A DNA stretch of 8,229 bases from Candidatus Zixiibacteriota bacterium (GTDB lineage: Bacteria; Zixibacteria; MSB-5A5; GN15; JACZUZ01): the NCBI GenBank assembly GCA_022572905.1, contig JACZUZ010000063.1:1-8229 (forward strand), read 5' to 3'. A program made the position numbers and the translations under genes. The notes beneath the pieces are model-generated. The model was not told the DNA's origin and made no database searches. It saw only the letters and a list, made by a program, of their open reading frames with translations. This document shows positions 1-5,660 of this stretch, piece by piece. How positions within the stretch are numbered: the first letter of the stretch is position 1; each line of letters begins with the position of its first letter.

Positions 1-1071
1 AGCGTAGACGCGTTCCACGCCCAAGCCTCCGATGACGACTCCGTCAAACCCGAAAGTTAGCAGAATGTATTTGTTATCCCTTGCGAGATTGTAGACCAGT
101 TCGACTGCTCCTCCAAAAATCTCATCGTGAGGTGATGAGTCTTCCAGCAAATATAGCAATGAACCATCAATGCCCGAGTGCGCTCTGATAATTCCGGGAG
201 CTGGAACTTTCGAAGAAAAGATAATATCTGCGTGGGAGTCACCGTTCAGATCTGCTCCGCCGAACTTCGCTTGTCCGACCTGACTATTCTCATCGCCGTC
301 AAATGTATATAAAATGTCGCCTGTTTTACCTGAGTAAACATACAATCGGCCCGACTCGAATCCGTTCGCATTGTGACGCCAGGCCCCAACAGCGAAGTCA
401 TCCGAACCGTCGTTATTAACGTCACCTACCCAGCTCACAGAACTGCCAAAAAGGTCACCCGCCATCTGGCCAACCTTTTCAAAAATCAATTCTCCTGTTC
501 TCCCTGAGTAGACATACACCCTACCGGTGTCGAAGATACCCCCTGAGCCCACCAGAATATCGGAGTAACCGTCGCCGTTCGCATCGCCCTCGCCATCAAT
601 AGATCTCCCGAATCCGTATATAGTGGAATCACCGTTTAGGGTGTAAATCGTGTCTCCGGTTAAGCCGGAAAAAACGTAAACACGGTAATTTCCCGGAGCG
701 CATACGGCAATATCATCTCGGCCGTCATTATTTATATCACCAATACCTGTCAGCGCTTGACCAAACTCGCCCGACTCTCCATCAATTGTTCGGATTAGTG
801 ACCCGTCTAGTCCGGAATAAATGTACGCCCGGCCTATAGCCGGCGAAGTACTATCCACTCGGTAAAACTGCGCTCCTATCAAAATGTCTGAAAAACCATC
901 GCCGTCGATATCGCCTGCGTCCGCAACCGCGCTTCCAAACCAATGATATGGGCCCTCGCCGTGGAACGTAAACACCGGCGGACATTCAGCGCGAATTTCG
1001 GGTGTAAACAAAATTGAAGCAATCGCAAAGACGATTACGAGACTTGACGTTGTAGCGTTCCTGAAATTCAT
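1..1071 (-). CDS. Secreted FG-GAP repeat (integrin alpha N-terminal-like) beta-propeller protein, C-terminus cut by window edge
   Basis: Reading from ATG at 1071, 357 codons stay open to base 1 with no stop, so the C-terminus lies outside the window. Residues 1-28 form a signal peptide: a short polar start, a hydrophobic core at 11-22 and an IRA cleavage site before ECPP. The rest is a series of FG-GAP units about 51-58 residues apart. Their FG or equivalent positions are near residues 45, 103, 154, 208, 265 (degenerate) and 319 (degenerate). The clearest units carry calcium-loop patterns such as DIDGDGFSD (54-62), DINNDGRDD (112-120), DANGDGYSD (163-171) and DVNNDGSDD (217-225). The linkers repeat a YSGxTG motif. 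This family folds as a seven-bladed calcium-binding propeller in secreted or surface proteins. The ligand is unknown. The start is supported by GAGGTG five bases upstream. A promoter candidate lies about 100 bases upstream, so the gene looks independently transcribed. A C-terminal dockerin or sorting domain could follow but cannot be seen. Confidence 0.9.
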   Translation of the reverse strand, partial: MNFRNATTSSLVIVFAIASILFTPEIRAECPPVFTFHGEGPYHWFGSAVADAGDIDGDGFSDILIGAQFYRVDSTSPAIGRAYIYSGLDGSLIRTIDGESGEFGQALTGIGDINNDGRDDIAVCAPGNYRVYVFSGLTGDTIYTLNGDSTIYGFGRSIDGEGDANGDGYSDILVGSGGIFDTGRVYVYSGRTGELIFEKVGQMAGDLFGSSVSWVGDVNNDGSDDFAVGAWRHNANGFESGRLYVYSGKTGDILYTFDGDENSQVGQAKFGGADLNGDSHADIIFSSKVPAPGIIRAHSGIDGSLLYLLEDSSPHDEIFGGAVELVYNLARDNKYILLTFGFDGVVIGGLGVERVYA

Positions 1072-1174
1072 AACAACACCTCATTTGTTGTAATGAGATA
1101 CTATGTAGTAAAGATGGCTTGGTGTCTTCTGTGCAGTGTGACGGCTTAACACTGGCTGTAAAGCATACCATTCA

Positions 1175-1202
1175 AATATACTATCAAATCTCCCATTGTC
1201 AA
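1175..1202 (-). promoter_or_regulatory. Sigma-70-type promoter candidate for the FG-GAP gene
   Basis: On the minus strand, TTGACA (1202-1197) is followed after 16 bases by TATATT (1180-1175). That is a perfect -35 and a five-of-six -10. Transcription would start near 1168 and leave a leader of about 97 bases before ATG at 1071. It lies just downstream of the regulator stop codon at 1244 and separates the two genes. I see no clear terminator hairpin between them. Confidence 0.6.
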
Positions 1203-1243
1203 TACGTCAATTCGTGACAAGAGAAATGAATCTCAAGGCATAT

Positions 1244-2599
1244 TTACTCTTTGAGAACGTAGTCTTTGATTTTCTGCGAAAGTGTATTGCGGTGAATGCC
1301 GAGCTTTTCCGCCGATTCGGTTATATTCCAGTTGCAACGCTTGAGTATAACTTCTATATGGCGCTTTTCGATTTCGTTTAGTCGTTCGGGATATTCCACA
1401 ACCTCCCCGCCACGAAGTCCCGCGAACAACTCCGGGCCAAGCTCGTTTGAGCGCGAAAGTGTCACCGCGCGCTCAATCATGTTCTGCAGTTCGCGCACAT
1501 TCCCCGGCCAGTTGTATTTGCATAATACGTCGAGTGCCTCTGATGAAAAACGCAGGTCCGCTTTCCCCGCCTTCGCGCTGGAAAGCGCGAGCGAACGCTC
1601 AGCGAGAATTGGAATATCTTCCGGACGATCAACAAGCGCCGGAAGTTCTATTCGCACTACGTTCAGGCGATAATACAAATCCTGCCGAAAAGACCCTTCG
1701 TCGAGGGCCTTTTCCAAATCCAGATTTGTCGCCGCCACTACTCGAATGTCAACGTCAACCGTAACTTCAGATCCAACACGTTCGATTTGTCCGGTTTCCA
1801 GCGAACGCAACAGCTTCACCTGCATCGCTGGCGGCGCCTCGCCAATTTCATCGAGAAACAGCGTTCCTTTGTCGGCCAGCTCAAATCGCCCGAGGCGGCG
1901 TTTATCCGCTCCGGTGAATGAGCCTTTCTCATGTCCAAACAATTCAGATTCCAGCAACGTCTCGGGGAACGCGCCACAATTGACCGCCACAAAGCGCCCC
2001 TCGCATCGCGATGAGCCCGCGTGTAGCGCGCGCGCAACCAGCTCCTTGCCCGATCCCGACGGTCCTGTTATCAAAACGGGGCTGTCAGAGTTGGCGGACA
2101 GCGAGATCAATTCGCGCACTTTTTCTATTCCAGCTGATTTACCGAGAATTCTCGTCGTCTGAACTGAATCTTGCAACAACTGGGTGGATCTCGCCGATTC
2201 ACGAACCAGGTCAAATTGCGCCCGGGCCTTCTCAAGATTGACGGTCAATTCATCCAGCTCAACCGGTTTGGTCTGATAATGAAACGCGCCCGCTTTCATT
2301 GCGGCGACGGCTGTTTCCACCGACCCGAACGCGGTCAGGACAATTATCTGCGCCGACGGCTCAAGCTCCAGCAAGCGCCCGATTAGCTCAATCCCGCTCA
2401 TTCCGGGCATCTTCATATCCACAACCGCAACCGACGGCGGCTTGTCTTTGGCGAGACGCAATGCCTCTTCGCCCGTCCCGGCCTGGGTAATGGGATGTCC
2501 GCGCTTTTCGAAATATCCCGCCAGTAGCGCCCTCTGCGAATCTTCGTCATCGACGAATAGAATCGGAAAAGGGGTTATTGATTTTGCGGTTGTGGACAT
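1244..2599 (-). CDS. NtrC-family sigma-54-dependent response regulator (receiver, AAA+, Fis-type HTH)
   Basis: A phosphorylation-controlled activator of sigma-54 RNA polymerase, cytoplasmic, 451 residues from this start. Receiver domain, residues 10-125: acidic pair D17/D18, phospho-acceptor D61 in VVDMKMPGMSG, T89, and K111 in the TKP motif. AAA+ domain, about 150-375: Walker A GPSGSGKE (179-186), sigma-54 contact loop GSFTGA (226-231, the common A-to-S variant of GAFTGA), Walker B LFLDE ending D250/E251, arginine-finger region FRQDLYYR (R305, R311), and sensor II WPGNVREL (364-371). C-terminus, about 411-447: Fis-type helix-turn-helix (ITESAEKLGIHRNTLSQKI). The length is normal for the family and no key residue is missing. 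An in-frame ATG at 2656 would add 19 residues. I prefer 2599 because that extension precedes the normal receiver start and contains a 30-base imperfect duplication. Neither start has a strong ribosome-binding site. No histidine kinase is adjacent. The family is certain; targets and signal are unknown. Confidence 0.95.
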   Translation of the reverse strand: MSTTAKSITPFPILFVDDEDSQRALLAGYFEKRGHPITQAGTGEEALRLAKDKPPSVAVVDMKMPGMSGIELIGRLLELEPSAQIIVLTAFGSVETAVAAMKAGAFHYQTKPVELDELTVNLEKARAQFDLVRESARSTQLLQDSVQTTRILGKSAGIEKVRELISLSANSDSPVLITGPSGSGKELVARALHAGSSRCEGRFVAVNCGAFPETLLESELFGHEKGSFTGADKRRLGRFELADKGTLFLDEIGEAPPAMQVKLLRSLETGQIERVGSEVTVDVDIRVVAATNLDLEKALDEGSFRQDLYYRLNVVRIELPALVDRPEDIPILAERSLALSSAKAGKADLRFSSEALDVLCKYNWPGNVRELQNMIERAVTLSRSNELGPELFAGLRGGEVVEYPERLNEIEKRHIEVILKRCNWNITESAEKLGIHRNTLSQKIKDYVLKE

Positions 2600-2664
2600 A
2601 CTCTTCTTGAAAATACTGATCGTGGAAATACTCTTCTCGACCAACGCTAGCAACATAGCTAATA

Positions 2665-2693
2665 CTTATACATTCGGCCTAGGCCATAGATAA
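2665..2693 (-). promoter_or_regulatory. Weak promoter candidate with a central 10-base palindrome, upstream of the NtrC-type regulator
   Basis: On the minus strand, TTATCT (2693-2688) and TATAAG (2670-2665) are 17 bases apart. The -35 is weak. The perfect palindrome GGCCTAGGCC (2676-2685) lies inside the spacer, where a bound dimer could block polymerase. If used, transcription would begin near 2658. The ATG at 2656 would then have almost no leader, which favours the start at 2599. This is tentative. Confidence 0.3.
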
Positions 2694-2767
2694 GGTAAGG
2701 ACTTGAAGGACAAAGGGGAAATAGTGCGCGGCAAATGTCCACATCTGCCCGGTCTAAAAAATACAAG

Positions 2768-2858
2768 GAGCCTTGAGGCGCGCGAGGAATCTAGCGACGA
2801 CGTAAGTAATAATTCGATTCAGATACTTCGTCGCCAAAGGCTCTTCAGCATGACAGAA
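2768..2858. repeat. Dispersed palindromic repeat, copy 1 (left end missing or replaced)
   Basis: Bases 2782-2858 are identical over 77 bases to 3986-4062. The core is an inverted repeat: GCGACGA (2794-2800) pairs with TCGTCGC (2828-2834). It extends past one mismatch by GTA (2802-2804) with TAC (2824-2826), around a 19-base loop. An outer GAGCCT (2768-2773) can pair with AGGCTC (2838-2843). The right end is CAGCATGACA. The TGTCAT left end seen in copy 2 is absent here. The element sits between the stop of the TSP3/dockerin gene and the regulator gene, and I see no coding content in it. Confidence 0.85.
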
Positions 2859-2882
2859 CAGAATCGCTTTTGTGTGAAATTG

Positions 2883-2934
2883 ATTGGGCCGCCCGACCCA
2901 AGGGTTGGCTGCCACCCATGGAATGGGCGCCAAT
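2883..2934 (-). terminator. Large imperfect hairpin just after the TSP3/dockerin gene, possible terminator
   Basis: ATTGGGCCGCCC (2883-2894) and GGGCGCCAAT (2925-2934) pair with two bulged bases. The inner bases CCCAAGGGT and ACCCATGG extend the arms with mismatches. The structure starts 17 bases past the stop codon of the gene ending at 2952, a usual place for a terminator. No clear U-run follows on the minus strand, so it could equally be a GC-rich repeat or an mRNA-stabilising stem. Confidence 0.35.
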
Positions 2935-2951
2935 TATTCACCTTCTGCCGC

Positions 2952-3848
2952 TCATTGAGAGCAGCATGGATTGGGGCCGACGCCTTGGAGATACTGAGCC
3001 AAATAAATGAGGTCGGCTAAATCAACTGCTCCATCACAGTTTAGGTCACTTGCTATAAAATTAATTGGGGAAGAATTACAATCTAAGTAGTAGTCTTGCA
3101 GAACAGCTAAATCTTCAGCGGTGACAAAGAAGTCTCCATTGACATCACCGCACAACGTGTCACATACGTCTCCAGCGCCATCACCATCTGTATCTTCCTG
3201 TCCGGGGTTGAAAACTAAAGGACAATTGTCGCGGTGGTCAAAAATTCCATCAAGATCAGTGTCGATCGAATCGTTGGTGAGAATCAAGGCGCCGGCAAAT
3301 CTCGGAGTTCGATCAAGTCCCCCGACTAGTGACGCCAGCCAAGGACCCGCAGGAGGAACAAATGTTGAGTCAATTACGAGCGAACTGGACAATGTCCAGG
3401 TATTGCCCGGTTTCAATGAGAAAAACATTGTTGCATAATCCAGATTAGTGCCAGGCCCGAACAGTTTGAAACCAAAAAAATCAACGCCACCAATGAGTAC
3501 GCGCGCATTGTTCGAATCAAGCTTCACGAAAGGAAACGCCCATGCGAGAATTCCCGGGCCTAAGACAACTGAATCCAATTTCCAATTTATGGAATCCTGC
3601 GGTGTGGTACCCCAGGTAAAACCTAGAACCGCTGCAATCCAACCAGTATCGTTTGACACGAGCACGTTGACTGCGAAGGATGAGTCACCTACGGTGAGTG
3701 TTGAGTCGATTCCAATCAATGATAATTTTACGGTGTCAGTTAGGCTTGGGGGCGTTTGCGAATGAGCGGAGTTAATGGGAAATAGAATCATTAGCGACGT
3801 GATGATCATCGCCCTTCGCAATACGCCTCTGATTGATGAACCATACAT
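2952..3848 (-). CDS. Secreted protein with cohesin-like sandwich domain, thrombospondin type 3 repeat and C-terminal type I dockerin
   Basis: 298 residues. Residues 1-30 are a signal peptide (RR near residue 11, hydrophobic stretch 14-25, cleavage near AHS before QTPP). Residues about 35-190 form a beta-rich region with a cohesin-like opening (VGDSSFAVNVLVSND, 53-67); that assignment is tentative. Residues 196-230 are a TSP3-type calcium repeat: DTDLDGIFDHRDNCP, then DTDGDGAGDVCD. Residues 233-292 are a dockerin with two EF-hand-like halves: CGDVNGDFFVTAEDL and SDLNCDGAVDLADL, each followed by a helix. In cellulosome-like systems dockerins bind cohesins; the partner here is unknown. The start at 3848 follows AGGA by eight bases. 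An in-frame ATG at 3959 would add 37 residues, but it lies in the palindromic repeat end and has no signal peptide, so I reject it. A promoter candidate lies at 3918-3945. Likely a calcium-stabilised surface or secreted protein. Confidence 0.88.
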   Translation of the reverse strand: MYGSSIRGVLRRAMIITSLMILFPINSAHSQTPPSLTDTVKLSLIGIDSTLTVGDSSFAVNVLVSNDTGWIAAVLGFTWGTTPQDSINWKLDSVVLGPGILAWAFPFVKLDSNNARVLIGGVDFFGFKLFGPGTNLDYATMFFSLKPGNTWTLSSSLVIDSTFVPPAGPWLASLVGGLDRTPRFAGALILTNDSIDTDLDGIFDHRDNCPLVFNPGQEDTDGDGAGDVCDTLCGDVNGDFFVTAEDLAVLQDYYLDCNSSPINFIASDLNCDGAVDLADLIYLAQYLQGVGPNPCCSQ

Positions 3849-3917
3849 GATCAATTCCTGATAAGTGTCTTTGTGCTTCTGTTTGGTGACTATGCTCAGC
3901 AGATATATACTATTTCG

Positions 3918-3945
3918 AATATAGCCCAATTTGTCTCGTAAACAA
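3918..3945 (-). promoter_or_regulatory. Promoter candidate for the TSP3/dockerin gene, sharing a block with the upstream region of the other dockerin gene
   Basis: On the minus strand, TTGTTT (3945-3940) and TATATT (3923-3918) are 16 bases apart. A start near 3911 gives a leader of about 63 bases. The stretch from the -35 through 20 bases past the -10 matches 5362-5317 at 33 of 46 positions without gaps. This includes the identical AATTGGGCTATA across the spacer end and -10. Confidence 0.5.
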
Positions 3946-3953
3946 GAACGAAG

Positions 3954-4059
3954 TGTCATTCCGAGCCTGTGTCGTCCATGATTTGGCGAGGAATCTAGCG
4001 ACGACGTAAGTAATAATTCGATTCAGATACTTCGTCGCCAAAGGCTCTTCAGCATGACA
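3954..4059. repeat. Dispersed palindromic repeat, copy 2 (complete, with terminal inverted repeats)
   Basis: Ends are TGTCAT (3954-3959) and ATGACA (4054-4059). Inside them GAGCCT (3963-3968) pairs with AGGCTC (4042-4047). The core stem is GCGACGA plus GTA (3998-4008) with TAC plus TCGTCGC (4028-4038). Bases 3986-4062 are identical to 2782-2858. The element is flanked by GAAG on both sides (3950-3953 and 4060-4063), which could be a 4-base target duplication or chance. It fills most of the spacer between the two dockerin genes. No transposase is encoded, so it resembles a MITE- or REP-like non-autonomous element. Confidence 0.85.
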
Positions 4060-4095
4060 GAAGAAGTGAGACCCAATGCCCACACATTGCAGGAA

Positions 4096-5112
4096 TCATA
4101 TTCCCGTCGCGCCGCACACAGGAAATTCGCCGTCCTGGAAGATGAATTTAACGATATAAGTCGCGTCACCAATGTTAACATCGTTTTCACCGTCAGCATT
4201 CGCTGCATCTAGGCAGGGCGGAGCGTCGCCGTCCTGAAAGATATACTTCACTATAAATGTCGCGTCGCCCACATTTACTTCACTACTGAAGTCCGCGTCA
4301 CCGGCAAAGGCGCAGCATCTTGGCGTTAGAGTTGGTAAGTATCCTTCTACATCATCTTCGAATCCCGGATTATGCGGCCAATAAAGGAACAATGGATAAA
4401 GAGAATTGTCCGGCGTTGGCGCATTTATCGGGGACAGGACCGTCCACGAGATTTCAATTGATCTTGGAACAGTTGACTGCGGAATCGAAATTGTAATCGT
4501 CTCGATCTCAGTTCCACCGGAATCTAAGGGAGCGCCCCAGTGCGAAAAGTGCGTAAGAAGTACAACACCGGAGTCAGCAACGATCCTACTTGGGCAAAAA
4601 TCGATTGCTCCAATACAGGGACCTTCTATTATGGATAGAATATTCGGGATCTGACCGTCAACTCTGATTTTCAATGGAAATATGAGCCCGTCAAAATAAG
4701 TAAATGGAGATATTACATTAAGTGATATTAGAAATGAATCTTGATTCGCGGGGAACAAACTGCTGTACGTCAGGAGCAGTTCGCTGTTCGGTTCCGCTAC
4801 GAGTCTTTGATTGAACGGCGGGCAGATCGGAGAGGGGCCAGCCTGACCAATGTAGGCGCCATTAAATCGGTATTCAAAGATAGAAACTCCTGTAAACCCA
4901 TCGAAATCTGCGTCGCTGAAATTTGGGGGCGCAGGGCCGTCAATCGCAAGATATTTCACGAGATAAAATCCGTCTCCGAGATCTAATGATCCGCCGCCAT
5001 CCACGTCTCCACAAATCTGCGCTTTGATTGCGCCGTGCGTAAAAATCAACAACGAGACAACGCTAAGCGCGATAAGAATACTCCTGTTTCTTCTTGAGCT
5101 TGAATCTTTCAT
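4096..5112 (-). CDS. Secreted protein with dockerin-like modules at both N- and C-terminus
   Basis: 338 residues from ATG at 5112, with AAGG seven bases or so upstream. Residues 1-31 are a signal peptide: KDSSSRRNR, hydrophobic core 11-25, cleavage near IKA before Q. A dockerin-like module follows at once: CGDVDGGGSLDLGDGFYLVKYL (residues 34 to 55) and a weaker half DADFDGFTGVSIFEY (67-81). The middle, about 100-230, is a beta-rich domain of unknown family. The C-terminal dockerin has two clear halves: GDADFSSEVNVGDATFIVKY (271-290) and NADGENDVNIGDATYIVKF (305-323). Each has Asp/Asn calcium ligands followed by the same GDAT-IVK-IFQDG helix. The protein ends soon after, with no sorting tail. 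Dockerin pairs bind cohesins or act as calcium-folded anchors; no obvious cohesin scaffold lies in the window. The next gene downstream also carries a dockerin. Enzymatic activity is not indicated. Confidence 0.88.
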   Translation of the reverse strand: MKDSSSRRNRSILIALSVVSLLIFTHGAIKAQICGDVDGGGSLDLGDGFYLVKYLAIDGPAPPNFSDADFDGFTGVSIFEYRFNGAYIGQAGPSPICPPFNQRLVAEPNSELLLTYSSLFPANQDSFLISLNVISPFTYFDGLIFPLKIRVDGQIPNILSIIEGPCIGAIDFCPSRIVADSGVVLLTHFSHWGAPLDSGGTEIETITISIPQSTVPRSIEISWTVLSPINAPTPDNSLYPLFLYWPHNPGFEDDVEGYLPTLTPRCCAFAGDADFSSEVNVGDATFIVKYIFQDGDAPPCLDAANADGENDVNIGDATYIVKFIFQDGEFPVCGATGI

Positions 5113-5170
5113 CTCAAACCTTCCATGTACACTATTTTGTTATCTTAATCAGCTCCTCGCCAATATGAAA

Positions 5171-5199
5171 AATGTATGCGAGAATGCGCGAACAGTCAA
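5171..5199 (-). promoter_or_regulatory. Proximal promoter candidate for the double-dockerin gene
   Basis: On the minus strand, TTGACT (5199-5194) and TACATT (5176-5171) are 17 bases apart. A start near 5164 would leave a leader of about 50 bases before ATG at 5112. Confidence 0.5.
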
Positions 5200-5334
5200 G
5201 GAAAATTGTGGATCAGAATCTGCGCAACTTATTGGAGCTACGCTCCCGTTCTCCCGCATGTTAAAATCCTCATCAGGTAAGTATTCGCATCGCCTGATTT
5301 GCGTCGGACATGCCCCCAGAAATGTACTAACCCT

Positions 5335-5362
5335 AGTATAGCCCAATTAGACGGATAATCAA
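5335..5362 (-). promoter_or_regulatory. Distal promoter candidate, related to that of the TSP3/dockerin gene
   Basis: On the minus strand, TTGATT (5362-5357) and TATACT (5340-5335) are 16 bases apart. The surroundings match the promoter block at 3945-3900 (33 of 46 positions, ungapped). It would give a leader of about 215 bases to the gene starting at 5112. It may be a second promoter or a relic duplicated with the gene. Confidence 0.45.
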
Positions 5363-5458
5363 GAAGTGATTGACTGCGACCCTGTAGATTTACAGAGGGA
5401 TCGTCGAGTTCTTATTCACTTATGCTCGTTCGGAACCCCGACCTGCGTCATTTTTCAG

Positions 5459-5562
5459 GTCATTCCAAGTGTGCCGAGAAATCTAACGGCGAAACTAGCG
5501 CTATTTCGCTCTCAGATAATTCGTTGTCAGATACTTCGTCGCCCAATGCGCCTCAGCATGAC
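5459..5562. repeat. Dispersed palindromic repeat, copy 3 (diverged)
   Basis: It begins GTCATTCC (5459) and ends CAGCATGAC (5562), matching the ends of copy 2. The right part, TCAGATACTTCGTCGCC (5527-5543) and then CTCAGCATGACA, is shared with copies 1 and 2. The left part keeps only GAGAAATCTA. The centre differs: GCGAAA and TTTCGC flank CTAGCGCTA. A 15-base imperfect tandem repeat spans 5512-5541 (13 of 15 matches). Same orientation as the other copies. Confidence 0.75.
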
Positions 5563-5582
5563 AAAACGCAAAACAGGTGTGG

Positions 5583-5633
5583 CCGCGATCTTTGATCGCG
5601 GATTCTCGCTGGTGGCCCACAGCTTGCTGTGGG
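5583..5633. terminator. Two perfect hairpins after the outer-membrane protein gene, possible terminator or repeat
   Basis: CCGCGATC-TTT-GATCGCGG (5583-5601) and CCCACAGC-TT-GCTGTGGG (5616-5633) are perfect 8-base stems with tiny loops. They begin 27 bases past the stop codon at 5661. No T-run follows on either strand, so simple intrinsic termination is not assured. Their regularity and closeness to repeat copy 3 suggest they may themselves be dispersed repeats. Confidence 0.45.
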
Positions 5634-5660
5634 TTAAGTTGAATAAATGGAAATGGCGCC

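Larger units (their letters stand above)
5113..5660. other. 548-base non-coding spacer
   Basis: No convincing gene. It holds two minus-strand promoter candidates (5171-5199 and 5335-5362), the diverged palindromic repeat copy 3 (5459-5562) and two perfect hairpins (5583-5601, 5616-5633). Open frames here on both strands lack family resemblance and run through the palindromes. The part between the promoters, 5200-5334, shows no feature I can name. Confidence 0.7.

Noticed and set aside
1296..2490. Several plus-strand frames of 60-138 codons opposite the regulator gene
   Set aside because: They lie antisense to a complete, highly conserved AAA+ regulator, are rich in Ser/Pro/Arg, and match no family. 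They are shadows.
3849..3959. 37-residue upstream extension of the TSP3/dockerin protein from ATG at 3959
   Set aside because: That ATG is part of the TGTCAT end of the palindromic repeat. The extension crosses the promoter candidate and puts the signal peptide in the interior. ATG at 3848 has an AGGA at proper spacing.
5149..5346. Minus-strand 65-codon frame beginning MGYTRVST, like the start of a serine recombinase
   Set aside because: Only the first few residues resemble a resolvase. What follows has no catalytic-domain pattern, and the frame overlaps the promoter candidate of the double-dockerin gene.
2782..5562. CRISPR array
   Set aside because: The three repeat copies are about 1.2 and 1.5 kb apart, palindromic and long, with genes between them. 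There is no regular spacer pattern and no cas gene.
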